Part shown: one piece after another, positions 40,186-53,799 of the stretch
Position numbering within the stretch: position 1 is the first letter of the stretch
How the letters are laid out: every line of letters starts with the position of its first letter
Assembly: GCF_042242105.1 (NCBI RefSeq)
Contig: NC_092016.1
Span: 13,592,501 to 13,656,500 of the forward strand
DNA: 64,000 nucleotides
Reading direction: 5' to 3'
Source of the DNA: Pempheris klunzingeri
Lineage: Eukaryota > Chordata > Actinopteri > Acropomatiformes > Pempheridae
Notes under the pieces: generated by a model
The model's database searches: none
Told to the model about the DNA's origin: nothing
Seen by the model: the letters and a program-made list of their open reading frames with translations, nothing else
Position numbers and translations under genes: made by a program

Positions 40186-42620
40186 TCAGTAGTGTTTTCA
40201 AAGAAGTGGAAACTGAGGAAACAGCCCTGGGTACACATTATATCTGTTAGGTGTCAAAAACCAAGCAAGGACTTGTTTTCAATAAACTCTCAAAACAGTT
40301 TGAACATCAAGTTAAAATGTGGGATAAATGGAATTAGCTACAGTCTTCAAACAGCTACCACAATGACTGAGATTCATTTTACAAGAGGAATTTTCTGTAG
40401 CAGATGACTCAGTTCTAATAAAAGTCCAGAATTAGCATCTTAAGATGAGCAGGGTTTTTTCCACACATCCACAGTCAACTAAAGATAAAAGTAAAAGACG
40501 TTGCCAAGATGGATGGAGGAGGATCACTGTACAAGGGTGACAAACTTGCCTGAGACAAACAGGCACAAACATGGATCTGCAGATTTTCTGCACATACAGT
40601 GAAAAGACTGAAATTAAACATGACACAATACTGACATGAACAACAGATGCATACGGATAGAAAACATATCAAATAGTCAGGAGTCAACTAAAAGACAGAA
40701 TACATAAATATGGTTGAAAGTTCAATGTATGATTCAGAAACCTTGTCAGACATTCACACACACTCCTGCATACAGCTTGTATCTAGCAGTGACAAGAAAT
40801 ATATCCAGTCTTTGAAAATGTCAATAAATTTGATTTGAACAAAGAAAAACACACAACTTTTCTTTCTCCTGGAAAGAAAACGTTGAAAAGGTTGTACAAG
40901 ATTGGTTACTGCAGTGTCATTTTTTTTCCATTAACTAGGGATGGAGGTCATTTGGAAACAGCTGCACCTTACAGACCATAGTGCAATATCAAATAACAGG
41001 CTGGATTCAAACAGAAGGTCACCTACAACACCCACACTCTCTGTAATATGCATGGTTGGTAGTTTATTGTAATGACATTTAGGGTGCAGACTGAGATAAA
41101 CTCCTCTGCCATGAATCAGACTTTTGGTTGATTATTATGTATTGTAAATGAATTAAAGATCTAACAAACATGACGAACCAGTTATGTTTTCACTGTTTTA
41201 ATAGTAATTTAATACTTACCTAAGTATTCATCATACATCAGGTAAAACCTCCATGTAAAACAGTCTTCTTTACTAAAAGAATACACTGGGCCTTGGTTAT
41301 AGTGCTATAGCAAGGCAGTTAGTTTTGGTTTGTCTCCCTCCGAGCTACTGCTACATCTAAAATAATGTTTTAGATTTGCCCAAAGCCCATGAAAAAAAAT
41401 TACATTTTATGAAAATGGCTTATTTATGAAAAATTGCTCGGCGAGCCATCAAATAGAAAAAACTGTGGGAGACTTTACATGATACTGGACCAGCTGTTCA
41501 TCTTCCAGCACAAACAAGAGGTCCCAGATTTTGCGGATCATATTAACTGAGTAACTAGTTGTATGGTGTTGCTTTGATTAAGAAAACAAGACACTGTGGC
41601 TGCACATCAGACATGTTAAATACTGTAACTACATCACTGCAGTCTTTAAACCTGTTGTTGACATTGTTTAGTGGTTATTTGATTAAATGAAACTGTCACA
41701 ACTGAACAAACCTGATCACAAGAGATTACAGCATTCACATTCATAGCAAATTGATGTATTCTATAAATATCTCATAAATATACTCTGACAATTTTCTATG
41801 AGCTTTTAATCCAATTTGAACCTTGAACATGTAAAACTTCAGCTGAGATAGCAGCAAAACAGGAATGTCTAACACACCGTAAAAAAATATACACCTAAAA
41901 TATAGACTTACTCCATACTGAAAGCCCTCAACAGTATATATGCACAATAAAGTGGTTAGTAGATAGAAATATATTTGGTATGAAAGTTAAGTTAAAAATA
42001 TTAATTACTGAATACCACTAGATCCTTCATTATGTGCAAATTTTACATTAGAATAAAGTATTTTCTGCACAATATTTGTTGCATGTTAACGTTTTATGCA
42101 TAACTGATGGTCTTTAGTGGCCATCAAGTATTAATTAAAAGATTATATATTCATTCAAATCACAAAGTGTGATTAATCCTGCATTTTAATATGGGTATAT
42201 CAACCTGCTCAGCCCCACATACTCTACACGGTAGCTCAAGTGTAAAGATTTAATGTAAATGAGAACATCTGATGCACATCTGATGCACAAAATAAGTAAT
42301 TATGAAGATGACTGAACTCTAAGTCACAAACAGCACGATTACAGAATGATTAGTGAACAGAAGTCACAATCTGAAGCGTCCTGTTTTAAGATTAGGGGGA
42401 ATGAGGCGGGTATTTGGGCCACATGATTGAAGCGTCGGTAAAGCAGCAAACAATGATATCTATGCCACTCCAGTCCTCTAAACACAGATTAAAGCCATGC
42501 ACAAGTAGCATATGAAGTTGTTGATTTGGTAATACTTGGCAACATAAAAATACAGGAAATCACTGGAGTTGTCCCGGGCAAAAAACAGGAGTTATCAAAC
42601 ACTGATGTCCATGCTGGAAT

Positions 42621-44718
42621 TCACCTGTGGAAAAAGTGAAAACTCACAGTTACTTGTGTGATCTGGTGTTACTGCCCACATAGTGAGGAGGAAGTATGTT
42701 CGCCTGCAGAGTCCTGTCTGACTTGTGGAGTTGAAAAATGCCAGATAAACAGGACATCTTATCTTCCTATGAGGAAGTGGCTGTGTGTTAAAGAACAATG
42801 GAAATGACGGAAGGGTGAAACCTAATGTCAACACTGCATGAACTAAAGCAGTGTTTCTCTAAAATAGCGTGCTTCTTCAAGAAGAGCAAGCAGTTGAAAT
42901 ACAGTGCATGTTTTAGATGCATTGTTTGGTGTATTCTTGTTCTGTCGGTGTGGTTTTGTCCTGCATCTCATTACTTTTTGAGCGTGCTTAAAACCAGAAC
43001 TGTGGTGCGACCCTGCAAAGCTGAATAGTCAAAACAGAGTCACAAGGTGCTTTCCATAGGGAAATCAAGGTTACAACTCAACAAGTAGAGGCATTACGGG
43101 AAAGAAAAGCTGTAAGAGTAGCAAAACCAGGCAATTTAAGAACAGAAATAGTATAAAAAATTCAGTTTTTTTAAATATACATTACCTGTTTTATAGAGTT
43201 AAACCCTTAAAAAGTAAGATTAGAATATTCCTCTAGGGACAAATAGTGTGCAGGTACATCTCTGTAGAAATATACAGCCATAGTATATTACAGACTTAGA
43301 TTATAATGCTCTTATCACACTTTATATTGGTCAGTATCTCCACTGTTACAGAAGAGCTCCACTGTATCCATATAGGGAATCATAGGCCAAACTTCTCTAA
43401 TTTGTGTAGAAAATGTTCACAGTTGTATCAGGCCTGTAGTCGTTCTTGTTTGGGCAGCAGAAACCGTTGTCTTTGGTCTTAAAATAACACGTATATGAAC
43501 TTCCTACTGCTTAAGTAGTTTAAAAAGAACAAACCTGTATTTGACATCAAAGAGGGTTGAGTCATCGTCATCATCGTTCTCTTCATTAAGAGGGGCCATC
43601 TCTACTCGCTCTGCAGGTGTCGTGATAATGTCATATTTCCGTGTTTTTCTGATTCGTCTCCCAGATCTGTGAGAAAGAAAGCGGTGCCAAGCATGAGACG
43701 AGCAGAGAAAAAAAAAATCTTGTCATTCAGGCTGACTGACTAAACCACAGCATTAACTGTAAACCTGTTTTTAGTTCCTCCAGTCTGGGGGCGATTAAAG
43801 TGGAAAAAACTGAGTGTTCACAATCAAATTAACACCCAAACTGGCTGGCGGTACAGTTGAAACAGTCTAATGTTCTCCCCAAATGAAATAACACCGAAAC
43901 AATTATCGGACTGACCAGTTTCAACAAATAGTGATGATCAGTTAATCATTTATCAAAAAAACATTCTTTGGATGCACCTGTTTTTTTCTGTTTTATATCA
44001 TTGTATAGAAATCAGAAGGCACCACATTGAGTATTTTTCATTATTTCCTGATATTATTCACTGCATGATTTATGGACTAATCTAATCAACAGATACATCA
44101 GTAGTGAAACTGCAGCAGTAAAATGATATATGACTACAGCAAACCTAAGATAAATCCTGTCTGATGAATACAAATGTGATAAAAATGCTCACAAGTGTGC
44201 ATCATATACACAGCAACATAAAACAGGTTGCTTCCTGCAGGGACTTTACTGGCAGGCCCAGACCTTTTCCTCTTGGCTTCCATAGAAACAACCACATGCT
44301 CCTGATCGACACGTTCACCACAACATTGCTGAGATTTCAAACATTTCTACAGTGTGATCGTACTGTGAATGCATTATTGTCAGACTGGTCGCTGACAGGC
44401 CCTGAAGCCCCATATGTAACATCAGAGAGCTTACCTGACCACTTTGATGACCAGGCATGTGATGAGAGCAGCTGTTAGCACGCAGATGAAAATAACAATG
44501 TTTTTCAGAGTTGGGAGATGCGTCATTAGAGATGAAATCCGGGATCCCACGGCAGCATCTGTGAGATTATTCGTCAGTTCATCTTCGCTGATGATGGACG
44601 ATGATGATGATGATGTTAAATTTAACTGCGTCGCGGGTGAAGAAAGAGTTTGTAGTTCGCCACTGACCCGCCAAAGAGTCGCAATAATAAAAGCTAAAGC
44701 CACGCTGTGTGTCACCAT
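42621..44718 (-). CDS. fam174b: FAM174B-like single-pass membrane protein, complete
   Basis: A small type I membrane protein of poorly defined role, linked in the literature to Golgi integrity. Minus-strand coding exons are 44718-44435, 43666-43535 and 42624-42621, joining into 139 codons. The first ~20 residues form a signal peptide ([16 protein letters not shown]...). A Ser/Thr/Asn-rich lumenal part with N-glycosylation sequons follows, then one TM helix at about 72-92 ([19 protein letters not shown]). The conserved basic-acidic cytosolic tail is [20 protein letters not shown]...FDVKYR. That tail distinguishes it from FAM174A. The last exon carries only G plus the TGA stop, so the final Arg codon is split AG|G. 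The gene lies between st8sia2 and chd2, as in human. Confidence 0.93.
43890..44110. repeat. Decayed AT-rich MITE-like repeat in fam174b intron 1
   Basis: Contains 'aaacaattatcgga', 'cagttaatcattt' and 'ctgttttatatcattgtat' in the order seen in the 60880-61090 copy of the 'gattaatcgatt' repeat. Highly diverged. Confidence 0.4.
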
Positions 44719-44960
44719 GGTGCTGAAATGCGAAAATGCAAAGCAGGATGTTCTTTAAGTAGTTTCTCCAAACTAGATGAAACGCGACAGCAGCTGACAC
44801 ATAACAGAGGATCGGCTTATCAATGTCAGATTTTGCTCTTTGCACAATAAAGAAAATGTGACAGGCAAATATCCATCCCTCTACTCGTCCGAGCTTTTCT
44901 TAATGGCGGATTTCTTGGTCGTAACTTGCATTTGCCTCCAAAACGTGTTTTCCTTGAGGT
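44719..44960. promoter_or_regulatory. fam174b: fam174b promoter / 5' UTR region, possibly bidirectional
   Basis: Immediately upstream of the fam174b ATG on the minus strand. On the plus strand it holds an 'aatggcgga' YY1-like word at about 44902 and, 50 bases later, a consensus 5' splice site (GAG|GTGAGT at 44958/44959). A divergent plus-strand transcript is therefore possible. The plus frame from the ATG at 44903 closes after 19 codons, so any such product would be non-coding. Confidence 0.4.
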
Positions 44961-47900
44961 GAGTTATGGCAATGCCTTCCTGATTGCATTAGGACTTCGT
45001 GTGGAGATGGGGATTATCCGCCTCCGGAGGACCTCTGCAGGCTGGCCCGCTGTTCCTAGTGCTGAAGAGGAGCCGTGCTGCCTTCAGGGATCCCTCGTAC
45101 TTTCTACTACCCACGGACCTGCTGTCACCAAGAGAGGGATGTTGGCATCTTCAGGTGAAAAAAATGGCAAGCCTAGATTATTTGTTTTAGTCCCCCGTGT
45201 TTGATAACTCTTTTAAAGGGGAATTCTTACAGATAAGGATAATAATAACTATTTAATTCCTTATAGAAGAAAATAGGGATTGATATCTGTCTCCTCAGGT
45301 GATCATAGGATTTTTTTTTTGTAATTATCTATGTATTCGTTCTCTAATCTATTGAAATGAATTACCCTACTTATTTTTTTATTCATGTATTTTTATTTTA
45401 GATTTCAATTCTTCTTGCTTCTATAAAAAATATCTCAATTCGTTTTAAATACATATCATTACATGACCAAGGTGTCTGTAAATGTCAAATATGAACTCAC
45501 TCTCAGGTCATTAAAGCCCCCATATTACAACAACACAAAGAACTTTAAAGACTTTACACTTTTCTCTCTTAGCTAGTATATGTGGAGTTCAATGGTTAGC
45601 AAAAGACTATTTGGTATTCTTAGATATCAGTGTGCACATTTTCACAATGCACGTGTGTTTATACTCCAGATTAAAACAAACATTTTTAATGGCAAATCCT
45701 AAAAAAAATAGTGCTAATAGTGCTATGTAGTCTAAATATAGACGAATTAACAAAGTAGTATCACAATTCAATCCTACATCAATTTCACTATTTTGACACA
45801 CTTTTAATCCCCAAACATCCCATGTTAAAGACTTGAGTGTCACTTATCATTCTAACACCTCTCACCATGTTTGGGGTTGACTGGCAGTGACAGATTTCCA
45901 ACAGCATCTGAAGGCAGCATTTCTCTGTTTACTCGTGGGCCACAGCAAACACAATTTTCCAAGGGCAGCAGACTCCCAGGTCACGACCGCAGACTCCAGG
46001 GAAAATCTTGACCAGACGAGACAGTGATCAGCAGTCAGTTGATCAGTGACGCTGATAATTATTCAGCAGGTCTCTGGGGATTAAGCACACAAGAAGTCAG
46101 TCTGTCTCACTCAGTCACACACAGACTCACACAATTTATGATTTATCTCCATCTATATTTTCACGAGATTTTAGGTTTACACGGTCCTCTTGAAAAACTA
46201 GATCAACACTTAGATTTACCGCCACAAATAATCCCTCTCATGGCAAGAGGGAGAGGAAACTTGCAGTTAAAACTACTTTAGACATACATCAGACTAATGC
46301 AGCATTACTTATAGTGTGAAAACTTGTAGAGGCTCACTTTATCTGAAAAGAAACACAAGATAACCAGTTCGGTTTTGTCTGGTTTTGTGTCTGCTCTTAT
46401 TTCTGCACACCCGCTACTGGGAGTGAGGGCCCTCTACTGCATTTCTGTATGTGAGAGCAGTTTGATTTGGTCAGAGGCCACCAGATGGCAGCACAAAATT
46501 ACCACAGAGCCTGCATTTCCCTTCAGTGCACAGGTCGAAATTCAGAAGTGGCTGGTTTGATCACTAGATGAATAACACACACAGCAGCTGATGTTTGCAT
46601 CTCTTAAGGAAGTTCTATTATAGTAATCTGATCGTAGTCTACTGAGGAAGTGAGTGAGCGGATGTACTGTGCACCAACATGTACACAAAACACAAGTCAC
46701 AGTCTGCCGTAAAGAACCTGTGCATTAGCCACAGTGCATCTTGATTTTGCAAGGAGATCGTTTTGCTCATCTCAAGGTTTTCCTTCTGCGAAACATGATT
46801 CGGTTGCCAAAAGAAGATGGAAATCTTTAGCTGAAGGGAGGGTGTCACGCTCTGAGAGGATGGCTTGAACTCTGCACAGAGAAACAGAGAAACAGCGTAG
46901 CAGCAGTGATCATGTTACATTGGGTTAAACTGGCTCACAGCACAGTTTGGGTCTGATGCTTGACTTTCAGTTTAGCTACTATTCAACACACATGTTCGAA
47001 TAGATCAGTTTAGACTATTGTAAAACCTGATACTCTTGTCTGAGTGATCTCCATGATGTTTGCTGATCAACATGACCACAACAGTGTAAAGAATCATTTG
47101 TCTTGCTAATTGAAAAGCAAACGTAAGAACAAAATCTACCTGTTCTTGTGTCAACCTCTGACAATCAGAGGTTATTTGCAATGTAACATGTTTGATGTGT
47201 GTGCTTTTTTTTCCCCCTTCCTTAAACACCACACCCGTAAATGCAAACCTTCCTGTTGTTTTTTAATGTGTTGAGGCACACCCCTGTGCAACAGTGTTGT
47301 GTACATGTCTATCTACAAAACACAGTCTGAGCTATCCAGATCACTCGAACAAGCATTTGTTTAGTCTATCTTCTTCTTTCATGGAGCACCAGTAGCAATA
47401 ATTTGCTCAACACTATTACCAAACCAAAAGCCAGTGCTCTTAAGAGCTGAACACTCACTCAGCTTAGTGCTGCAACAACAGCTCAGATTAGATTTGCGAT
47501 TACATTTCAAATTCTCAGTCTCTGAAAAACACAATTTTAGCAACACTCAGGTGACGTGCAAACAAACCACTACTGACTGAATAAACAGCTGCTTAGATTT
47601 TGAGGGATCTTTTAACACATTTGGTGGTTAAGCACTTCCTTATTCAAACCCATCCAACCAGTCAGTCAATATAAGGCTGTGTTCACTTCACTTGTAATGC
47701 CTGGATTTGTGATGCATTTGCAGGTCACTCCTGTTGCTAGGCTGAGGTTCTTTTTAAAGAAATCTGCCACTGCAAAGAGCATGCGCTGCAGCGTCAAGCG
47801 TGCCATTGGTCAGTGATGGGGGTGGAGTACATACCACAGGCTGCATAGCTGTCCAATAAAGGCTGCACTAACTGAGCAGCTAAAGTTTGCCAAGTTTGGT

Positions 47901-48690
47901 TGTCCTCCTTGGAGTTCTAATTTTAATTCTTCAAACTTTTTCGGTTAAAATAAATAGCATACTTAATCTAATTGGTTTTTGTCATTTCGACACAAGCTTC
48001 TGGCAGCGTCTGACTTTGCACTCATGTCCAATCTCACTTTCAGAAGATTGCTTTGTTTACATTTGTAGTATAAAAATATGAAAAACAGTGCATGGCTTAT
48101 TTTGCTCCAAAATAAAGGCCTAAACCGTGGCCTCAATCACCCCTTCATCACTGTGAAATAGTTCTCAAATCAATAACACCAACTCAGCCTGATGTCTGAA
48201 CTGTGCTGTACATAAACCAGTGAATGAACATGTTACTGATCATTTATTAACAGCCCTGCACACACAACACACCACAGTTTAAGGTTCAAAGAAGGCCTTT
48301 GTTTCTGATGCAAGACACACAAGTTATTACACAGCTAATATACCTAATATAAGTGTTGGCTGTGTGGCTGACAAAAGATACAACGAGCCTGTGTCAAGAG
48401 AAAAAAAAGTGCTTTTCTACCCCATAACAGACATGATAATATCAAAGTAAAAGTAGAATTTAAAGTGTAGGCTGGCAACTCACTGAAACACACAAGTATA
48501 TATCACTGTTTTAAAGAGGTTTTACTTTAAAAGAAGCTAAAATGAGGGTAATTTCTCACCAATAAGTCGCACACATTTACACTAAAGTTTACTAGTGTTC
48601 AATGCTAGCTTGATTTGAGTGGTTTGCTGCTAACATGGCTGCGTGCAGAAAAAAAAAGGGGGTAAAGTGTTGAAATAGTTTGCTAACGCT
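44961..48690. other. Intergenic region between fam174b and the chaserr-like gene
   Basis: No gene is supported. A 200-base segment at about 44985-45185 is GC-richer than its flanks and open in two frames, but it matches no family I know. A strong CTCF-type motif lies at 46478-46491, and an inverted CCAAT box (ATTGG) at about 47807. The rest is AT-rich. Confidence 0.6.
46478..46491 (+). promoter_or_regulatory. Strong CTCF-type motif
   Basis: CCACCAGATGGCAG fits every position of the CTCF core consensus CCASYAGRKGGCAG. It lies between the divergently transcribed fam174b and the chaserr-like gene, so it could be a boundary element. Occupancy is inferred. Confidence 0.6.
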
Positions 48691-48900
48691 GCTGGTGGGA
48701 CACAGAGAGGCACGGCAGCGGGTTTTGGGCTGAGACACCCGGGTTTTCGGGCGGGTTTGGGGCTCTCTGTGGGCTGCTAGCGCTAGCAGGACGGGGCTGG
48801 AGAGGAAGTGGAGTTTGGCTTACGTTGAGAGGAAAGTGGGCAGAGCCGCTGAAGGATATCAGCTCAGGCAGAGGCAGAGAGGAGGACACACACAGCAGAG
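48690..48900 (+). promoter_or_regulatory. GC-rich promoter of the chaserr-like lncRNA
   Basis: Base composition switches abruptly from AT-rich to GC- and CpG-rich across about 48690-49040, with 'gggcgggtttggggctc' and 'gctagcgctagc' words. It returns to AT-rich right after the exon 1 donor at 49037. The TSS is estimated at about 48850 but not fixed; no TATA box is seen. Confidence 0.55.
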
Positions 48901-50989
48901 GAGAGAGGCGGCGAGGACGGAGGGAGGAAGGGCGGAACGATGCGGCCCAAAGACCCACCAAAAAGACCAAAATCGCCCGAAAATGCGACACAGACCGGGG
49001 CAGACGACGGCGGATAGACGCATCTTGGGATTATGGGTAAGAACCTCCGAGTGATCGTACATTAAAAGCTGTAAAATACGAACCAGGGGTGTTTGGCAAT
49101 ATGGTGGAAAGAAGGACAGATAGACGCAGTGTTGTGAAAATGGCCATGGTGTGTTGTCTGCGAAGAATAAAGAAAACGATGCAGCGAGTGTGAGATGAGT
49201 GCAATTGTGTTTTAGTTGGTGGATTTTGCATGTTTGCTAGCCCTGTTTCGACTTAACTTAGTGAATATTTGGACAAGCACATTTGTTCTCGACCTGTTTG
49301 GAGTTATTTCAACCTACGCATTTAAAAATTGCTTTGTCCTTGAAAGGGCAAATGCCCTTGTCTGAATTTGCTCGATAAAAACAACAAAAATAAAGCAAAT
49401 GTTTCGTTTTTTGAATGTTGTACTGAGGCTGATTGACGTCAACACATCAAGTTTAAGCATCTTTTTGTTTATTTTCAGTATATTTGTTTTTTGAGGGTTT
49501 TCATCGAATTGCAAACCGAAAAAATAGTAAAAAATCGATGATTTTTCACAATATTTCACCACAGAGTGTACAACCGTAGTTTATAACAAGATTTAAGTAA
49601 GAGTAAGATGCTTAATACTTAATATTTATAAATAGTTTAAATAAATTATGACAAGTAGCCAAATTGCCTAAAATGTTACTATTAATTACAAATCTTCCAT
49701 TGTAGACACTATACTTTAACTATAATTGAATTATTTGTTGAGTAAAGGTTCTATATGTTATAAAATCTTCGATATACTTCGAAATACAAAATAGGGTGTT
49801 GGCTTTTAACCCTTTGAGGCACTGAATGGAGAAGTAATTTAAATATGTACATTAATCCTGTTTTCCCATGTTACATTACATCTGCAAGACATGTAAAGAA
49901 AGATTTTTATGTTAACAAGGTTCACTACAAGTATGTGAATTTCAGGAAACTCAAAATATTGTAATGAAAATTAAATAAAGAAATAAATTCATCTTAATAT
50001 CATGGTCTCACAGACAAGGTTGTTGATTTATACACGTATGAAGGCAAATATTTCACATAATAAAACAGATGTCATACAATCTTTTATAATAGATATTTGT
50101 AGCTTAAACTATACTGTTAAATCCAAAGGATTAGGACCACCCTGCAGATAACAAAATGTCCTCTCAAAGCTATTCTCAATGGGTCATTACTGTTGGAAGA
50201 CGAATTTAGTGGCATTTTAAGACACCAAGACACGCTAAGATGAAACATTTTCCTTGAGCAAATATGCAACGACTTATTTATGATTTTCTTGATATGTTAA
50301 TGAGCTCGGAAATGTCGTTGAAAATTATTTTTAAACCATCTTGTGAAACAAATAGCCTATTTACGTCAGTTTTTCAGGCCAACATTAATTGTCATATTGT
50401 TTACTGCAATTGCAAAGATGATCAAAATCTTGTTTTGTATTTTGCAGGTATTCCCTTGATGGTTGACAAAATGCGACAAAGAAGAAAGAGATCATCTTAC
50501 CCAAGCTAAATGGTATGTTTTTTTCTATATCAGTCCAGGCTTTAGTCGTCTTTGCGTTCTCATAGTTTGTGTCTGTACTGCCATATACATGTAGCCAGTA
50601 GGGTGTGCTCTCGTCCCAATTCCTCTCTGAATCTTTGATTTTCTGTTTTTAAGGGTTGACAGTTAGCCTCGATGGAGTCGGGAACTGAAGGATTCGGGCG
50701 ACGTGCGCTGCAATTTTGATTTGTAAGTATAATTTTTGAGATAGATTAAATGGTTGTAGAAAGTTCCTTACATATCATATGCATTTAACTCATCAAAAGT
50801 GTCGCATCAAATTGACTGTTTTTATCGACTGCTCAAACATAATCATATAAACAGTGTATTTTTTCTCTTTTATGGTAATGTCATTACGTGGTAGTATTGC
50901 TAAATATAATTTCTTATGTAGCATCTGTGCATTGTAGCAGTTTCTTTCGACTAAAACCAATAACAGTCGCGTTTGAAATTAGGTCAGCT

Positions 50990-51003
50990 CTGCCCCCTAG
51001 TGT
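50990..51003 (-). promoter_or_regulatory. CTCF-type motif in chaserr-like intron 3
   Basis: On the minus strand this reads ACACTAGGGGGCAG, differing from the CTCF core consensus only at the first base. Its orientation is opposite to the 46478 site. Confidence 0.5.
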
Positions 51004-51999
51004 AAGATGTGTCACATTAATTTTAAAAAAAAGAACAAAACACACGTAAGTGATAAAATACCTTAACTGTGGACGAGACATTTTGTGGTAAGTTTCAAGT
51101 GATTGCGTACATGTATGAATATGTAAATTAACCTCGGACACTTTGTAGTACTATAGGGGGTTCAGTAAAATAGACATCGGTAAAATAGAGTTCGACCGTT
51201 ACTGCTTTAACGTAATTTAAAATCTTAGAATGCGCCTGGAGGTTGTGGTCAGTGTCGACGTAGCTCTGTGCATGTTTTAGAGTTAAGATATTTAAGCATT
51301 TAAAGATAGATTCTTTCACATATTTATTATAATGAACATTCAGTTACATTTAAGTAAGATCTGCATTATCCGTGATGGTTTTTTACTAGCTAGCTAACCT
51401 TTGAAGTACTCAATCTTTATGATTAGTCTTATTTCTCACAACAGTATCTCATGTGATTAAAAACACCTCACAACTAATGATCATCACATCACACTCGCAT
51501 CAGTCACACGTAAAACGTTGACATTTTACAACATTACGTGTCGCTCCTAGAAGTGAGTTTGGTGTGTTTGCGATCCTAAAAGATTGTCAGAAGAAGCTAT
51601 AATTTGTGCAGAGTCAAGACCAACAGCTAATGCGGACATGTACATCATCGGTCATTGTGGCTTTTACCAAATTAGTACTCGAGAGGCTCGGATGGATGTT
51701 GCACCTCCTTTTCTTTAGAATTATACCCAAACTGAAGAGCTTCATTAAGGCTCCTAGTAAAACTCAGGTGGGGCAGATATTGTTAAACAGACGCGTAAAT
51801 TGAAGTTGCATTGAACACATTTCTCCACCATACTATCATATGACAACTTGTGCATACAGTTAAATTTAATTGCATTTACATTTTTCGATTACATTTTATA
51901 AATTAGCAAACTGGTGGCATTTTGCAATGGTAATTGTAAAAGAACCATTAGCTAATTTGGCTATACAGTTGCACTCTCCAATTACAGTTTTAGTGATGG

Positions 52000-52012
52000 C
52001 CTGCAGAGGGCG
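52000..52012 (+). promoter_or_regulatory. CTCF-like motif in chaserr-like intron 3
   Basis: CCTGCAGAGGGCG resembles the CTCF core (CCNSCAGRGGGCG form). Weaker than the 46478 and 50990 sites. Confidence 0.35.
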
Positions 52013-53785
52013 TCACTAAAAATCACATTTTAGTAATATCCATGTTGTCAATGTAAATTTAACATTAGGTGTTGTATGATACCTTTGACTAGCATTGTTC
52101 ATTATTTCCTCATGCAACCACCTAGTTTTAGACGCCTGAAAAAAATTGTCAGAGGACCCCAAAAGTTTAGCTCAGTAAAAGTCATTAAATGTGGCCAGTA
52201 CCTGCTTTATTGGTAGCTGCCAAAAGAATGAAATGGCAAAGCAAATATGATGAAAAGCCATTCTTGAAATGTGACGAGACTCCTCTGACATAACAATTAC
52301 TTGAGATCATGGACGCACCAGCAGGAAGTAACAATACTGTGAGAGAGAGTTCAAGTATGGTAGATTTTTATAGTAATGTTTCAAAAAGGTTTCCATTTTG
52401 CAGTTAGTTGACAACTCTCTTGACTTTGAGGTGCACAAGTTTCCCAAGAGCACATAAAAAGCACCACACAGCACAAGAACAATCAGCTCAATAGAGTGAT
52501 GAATGTTTGTTTCACATCTGCACCCATCTCAGTTAAAAATGCAGGTGCTTCACTTACCATGTGCCACACACACATTGTTTTTTCTTTCTTGCGTAAAACA
52601 AGGACTTGGGCGTAACAATTTCCAGCAAAACCATTTGGTGTGTAGAACATCAGCTATTAGTAGTTGCTATTTCTGTGAAGGTCACAGAGAATGGTGTATT
52701 TTCTGACAAACTGATTCCTCACGTTTAAATGATTCGCATCAGCGATTTTGTTGTTTAAGGCAGTTGCAAATAAATGTTAAAATCAGAACAATGCACTTCA
52801 AACCAGTTAAAGCCAGCCACACTGAATGGTCCCTGTGTGCTATTTTGATTCGTTGATATGGGTATCGTTCATTGTTGCTCATCTCTTCCACAGCGGAGAC
52901 CTCGACTGGCATGACGTTTTCGTATTTTGAAGATAAAGAAGACAACTCTGTAAGTTTTTTTCATGTTTGACCTAAGTATTTATTCATATGCTTACAGAGC
53001 TCATTAACATATGGAATTAGAAAATTTATTTTTAGAGAGATATCTTCCCCACATCCCATTCAGATAGGTTGAGGATACTGCGCTCCTATTTTAAACAGAC
53101 CTTCCCTACATTTAGTTGGAATATGTAGTGCTGCCATTCACTCAAAGTTCTAACGGTTAGCAAAAAGACTAAATGTTAGCAGGTAGAGTGCATAAACAGA
53201 GTATAACTTGTACGTACTTTTATGGTAGTACATGTGTATTAATTTTCATCATGTGGCTACTTTCATCATTGATAATAATGTAAGCTATTTTTACTGTGGC
53301 TATATGTAGACATTGGTTGTTGCATTCTGCTGGCACTTTACAGAAAAGGCCACATTTCTCCAAGAGTTCTGTTTTCTTCAATTTTGCTGAAATCTTTGGT
53401 AGAGTTATTGCCTTAAAAGTTGAGAAATACTGAGTCACAAATAGTAAGTATTTCAACATTTACAGCGCAATGAAACATTTTGTTCCAATTTTGAACAGGA
53501 GGTGTATGATAATTGTCATTGTTTGAAGGGTTGCTTTAAAAGTTATAGGTGCTATCATGTTGTCCATCTGTCGATGAGTTAAGTCTTTGCTTGGTGACTG
53601 ATTATCGATATGTCAGGTCAGGCAATGCATCTTCATTTGCATACAGCGTTGTTTGCTCACATGCCAATGTTTTGTTGTTTTGATCGTAATCTGTGTGAAC
53701 ATCAATATTGTTTGGGTATTAAGTTAAAAAAAAAAAAAGTTTACTGCACAACGCATGGTGTGAGTTAGGCTAACTCTAGACTTGT

Positions 53786-53799
53786 CATGCCCCTTGTGG
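53786..53799 (-). promoter_or_regulatory. Weak CTCF-like motif in chaserr-like intron 4
   Basis: Minus-strand CCACAAGGGGCATG has the CCAC..AGGGGC core but a non-consensus A at position 5. Listed because it continues the local cluster. Confidence 0.25.

Noticed and set aside
48815-49054. Open frames of about 70-80 codons in the chaserr-like exon 1
   Set aside because: They are rich in Arg/Gly as expected from GC-rich DNA, run past the donor at 49037, and stop within a few codons when spliced to exon 2. No recognisable domain.
50264-50509. 81-codon frame ending in a basic peptide near exon 2 of the lncRNA
   Set aside because: Most of it is intron 1 upstream of the acceptor at 50447, and its frame does not match the open frames of spliced exon 1.
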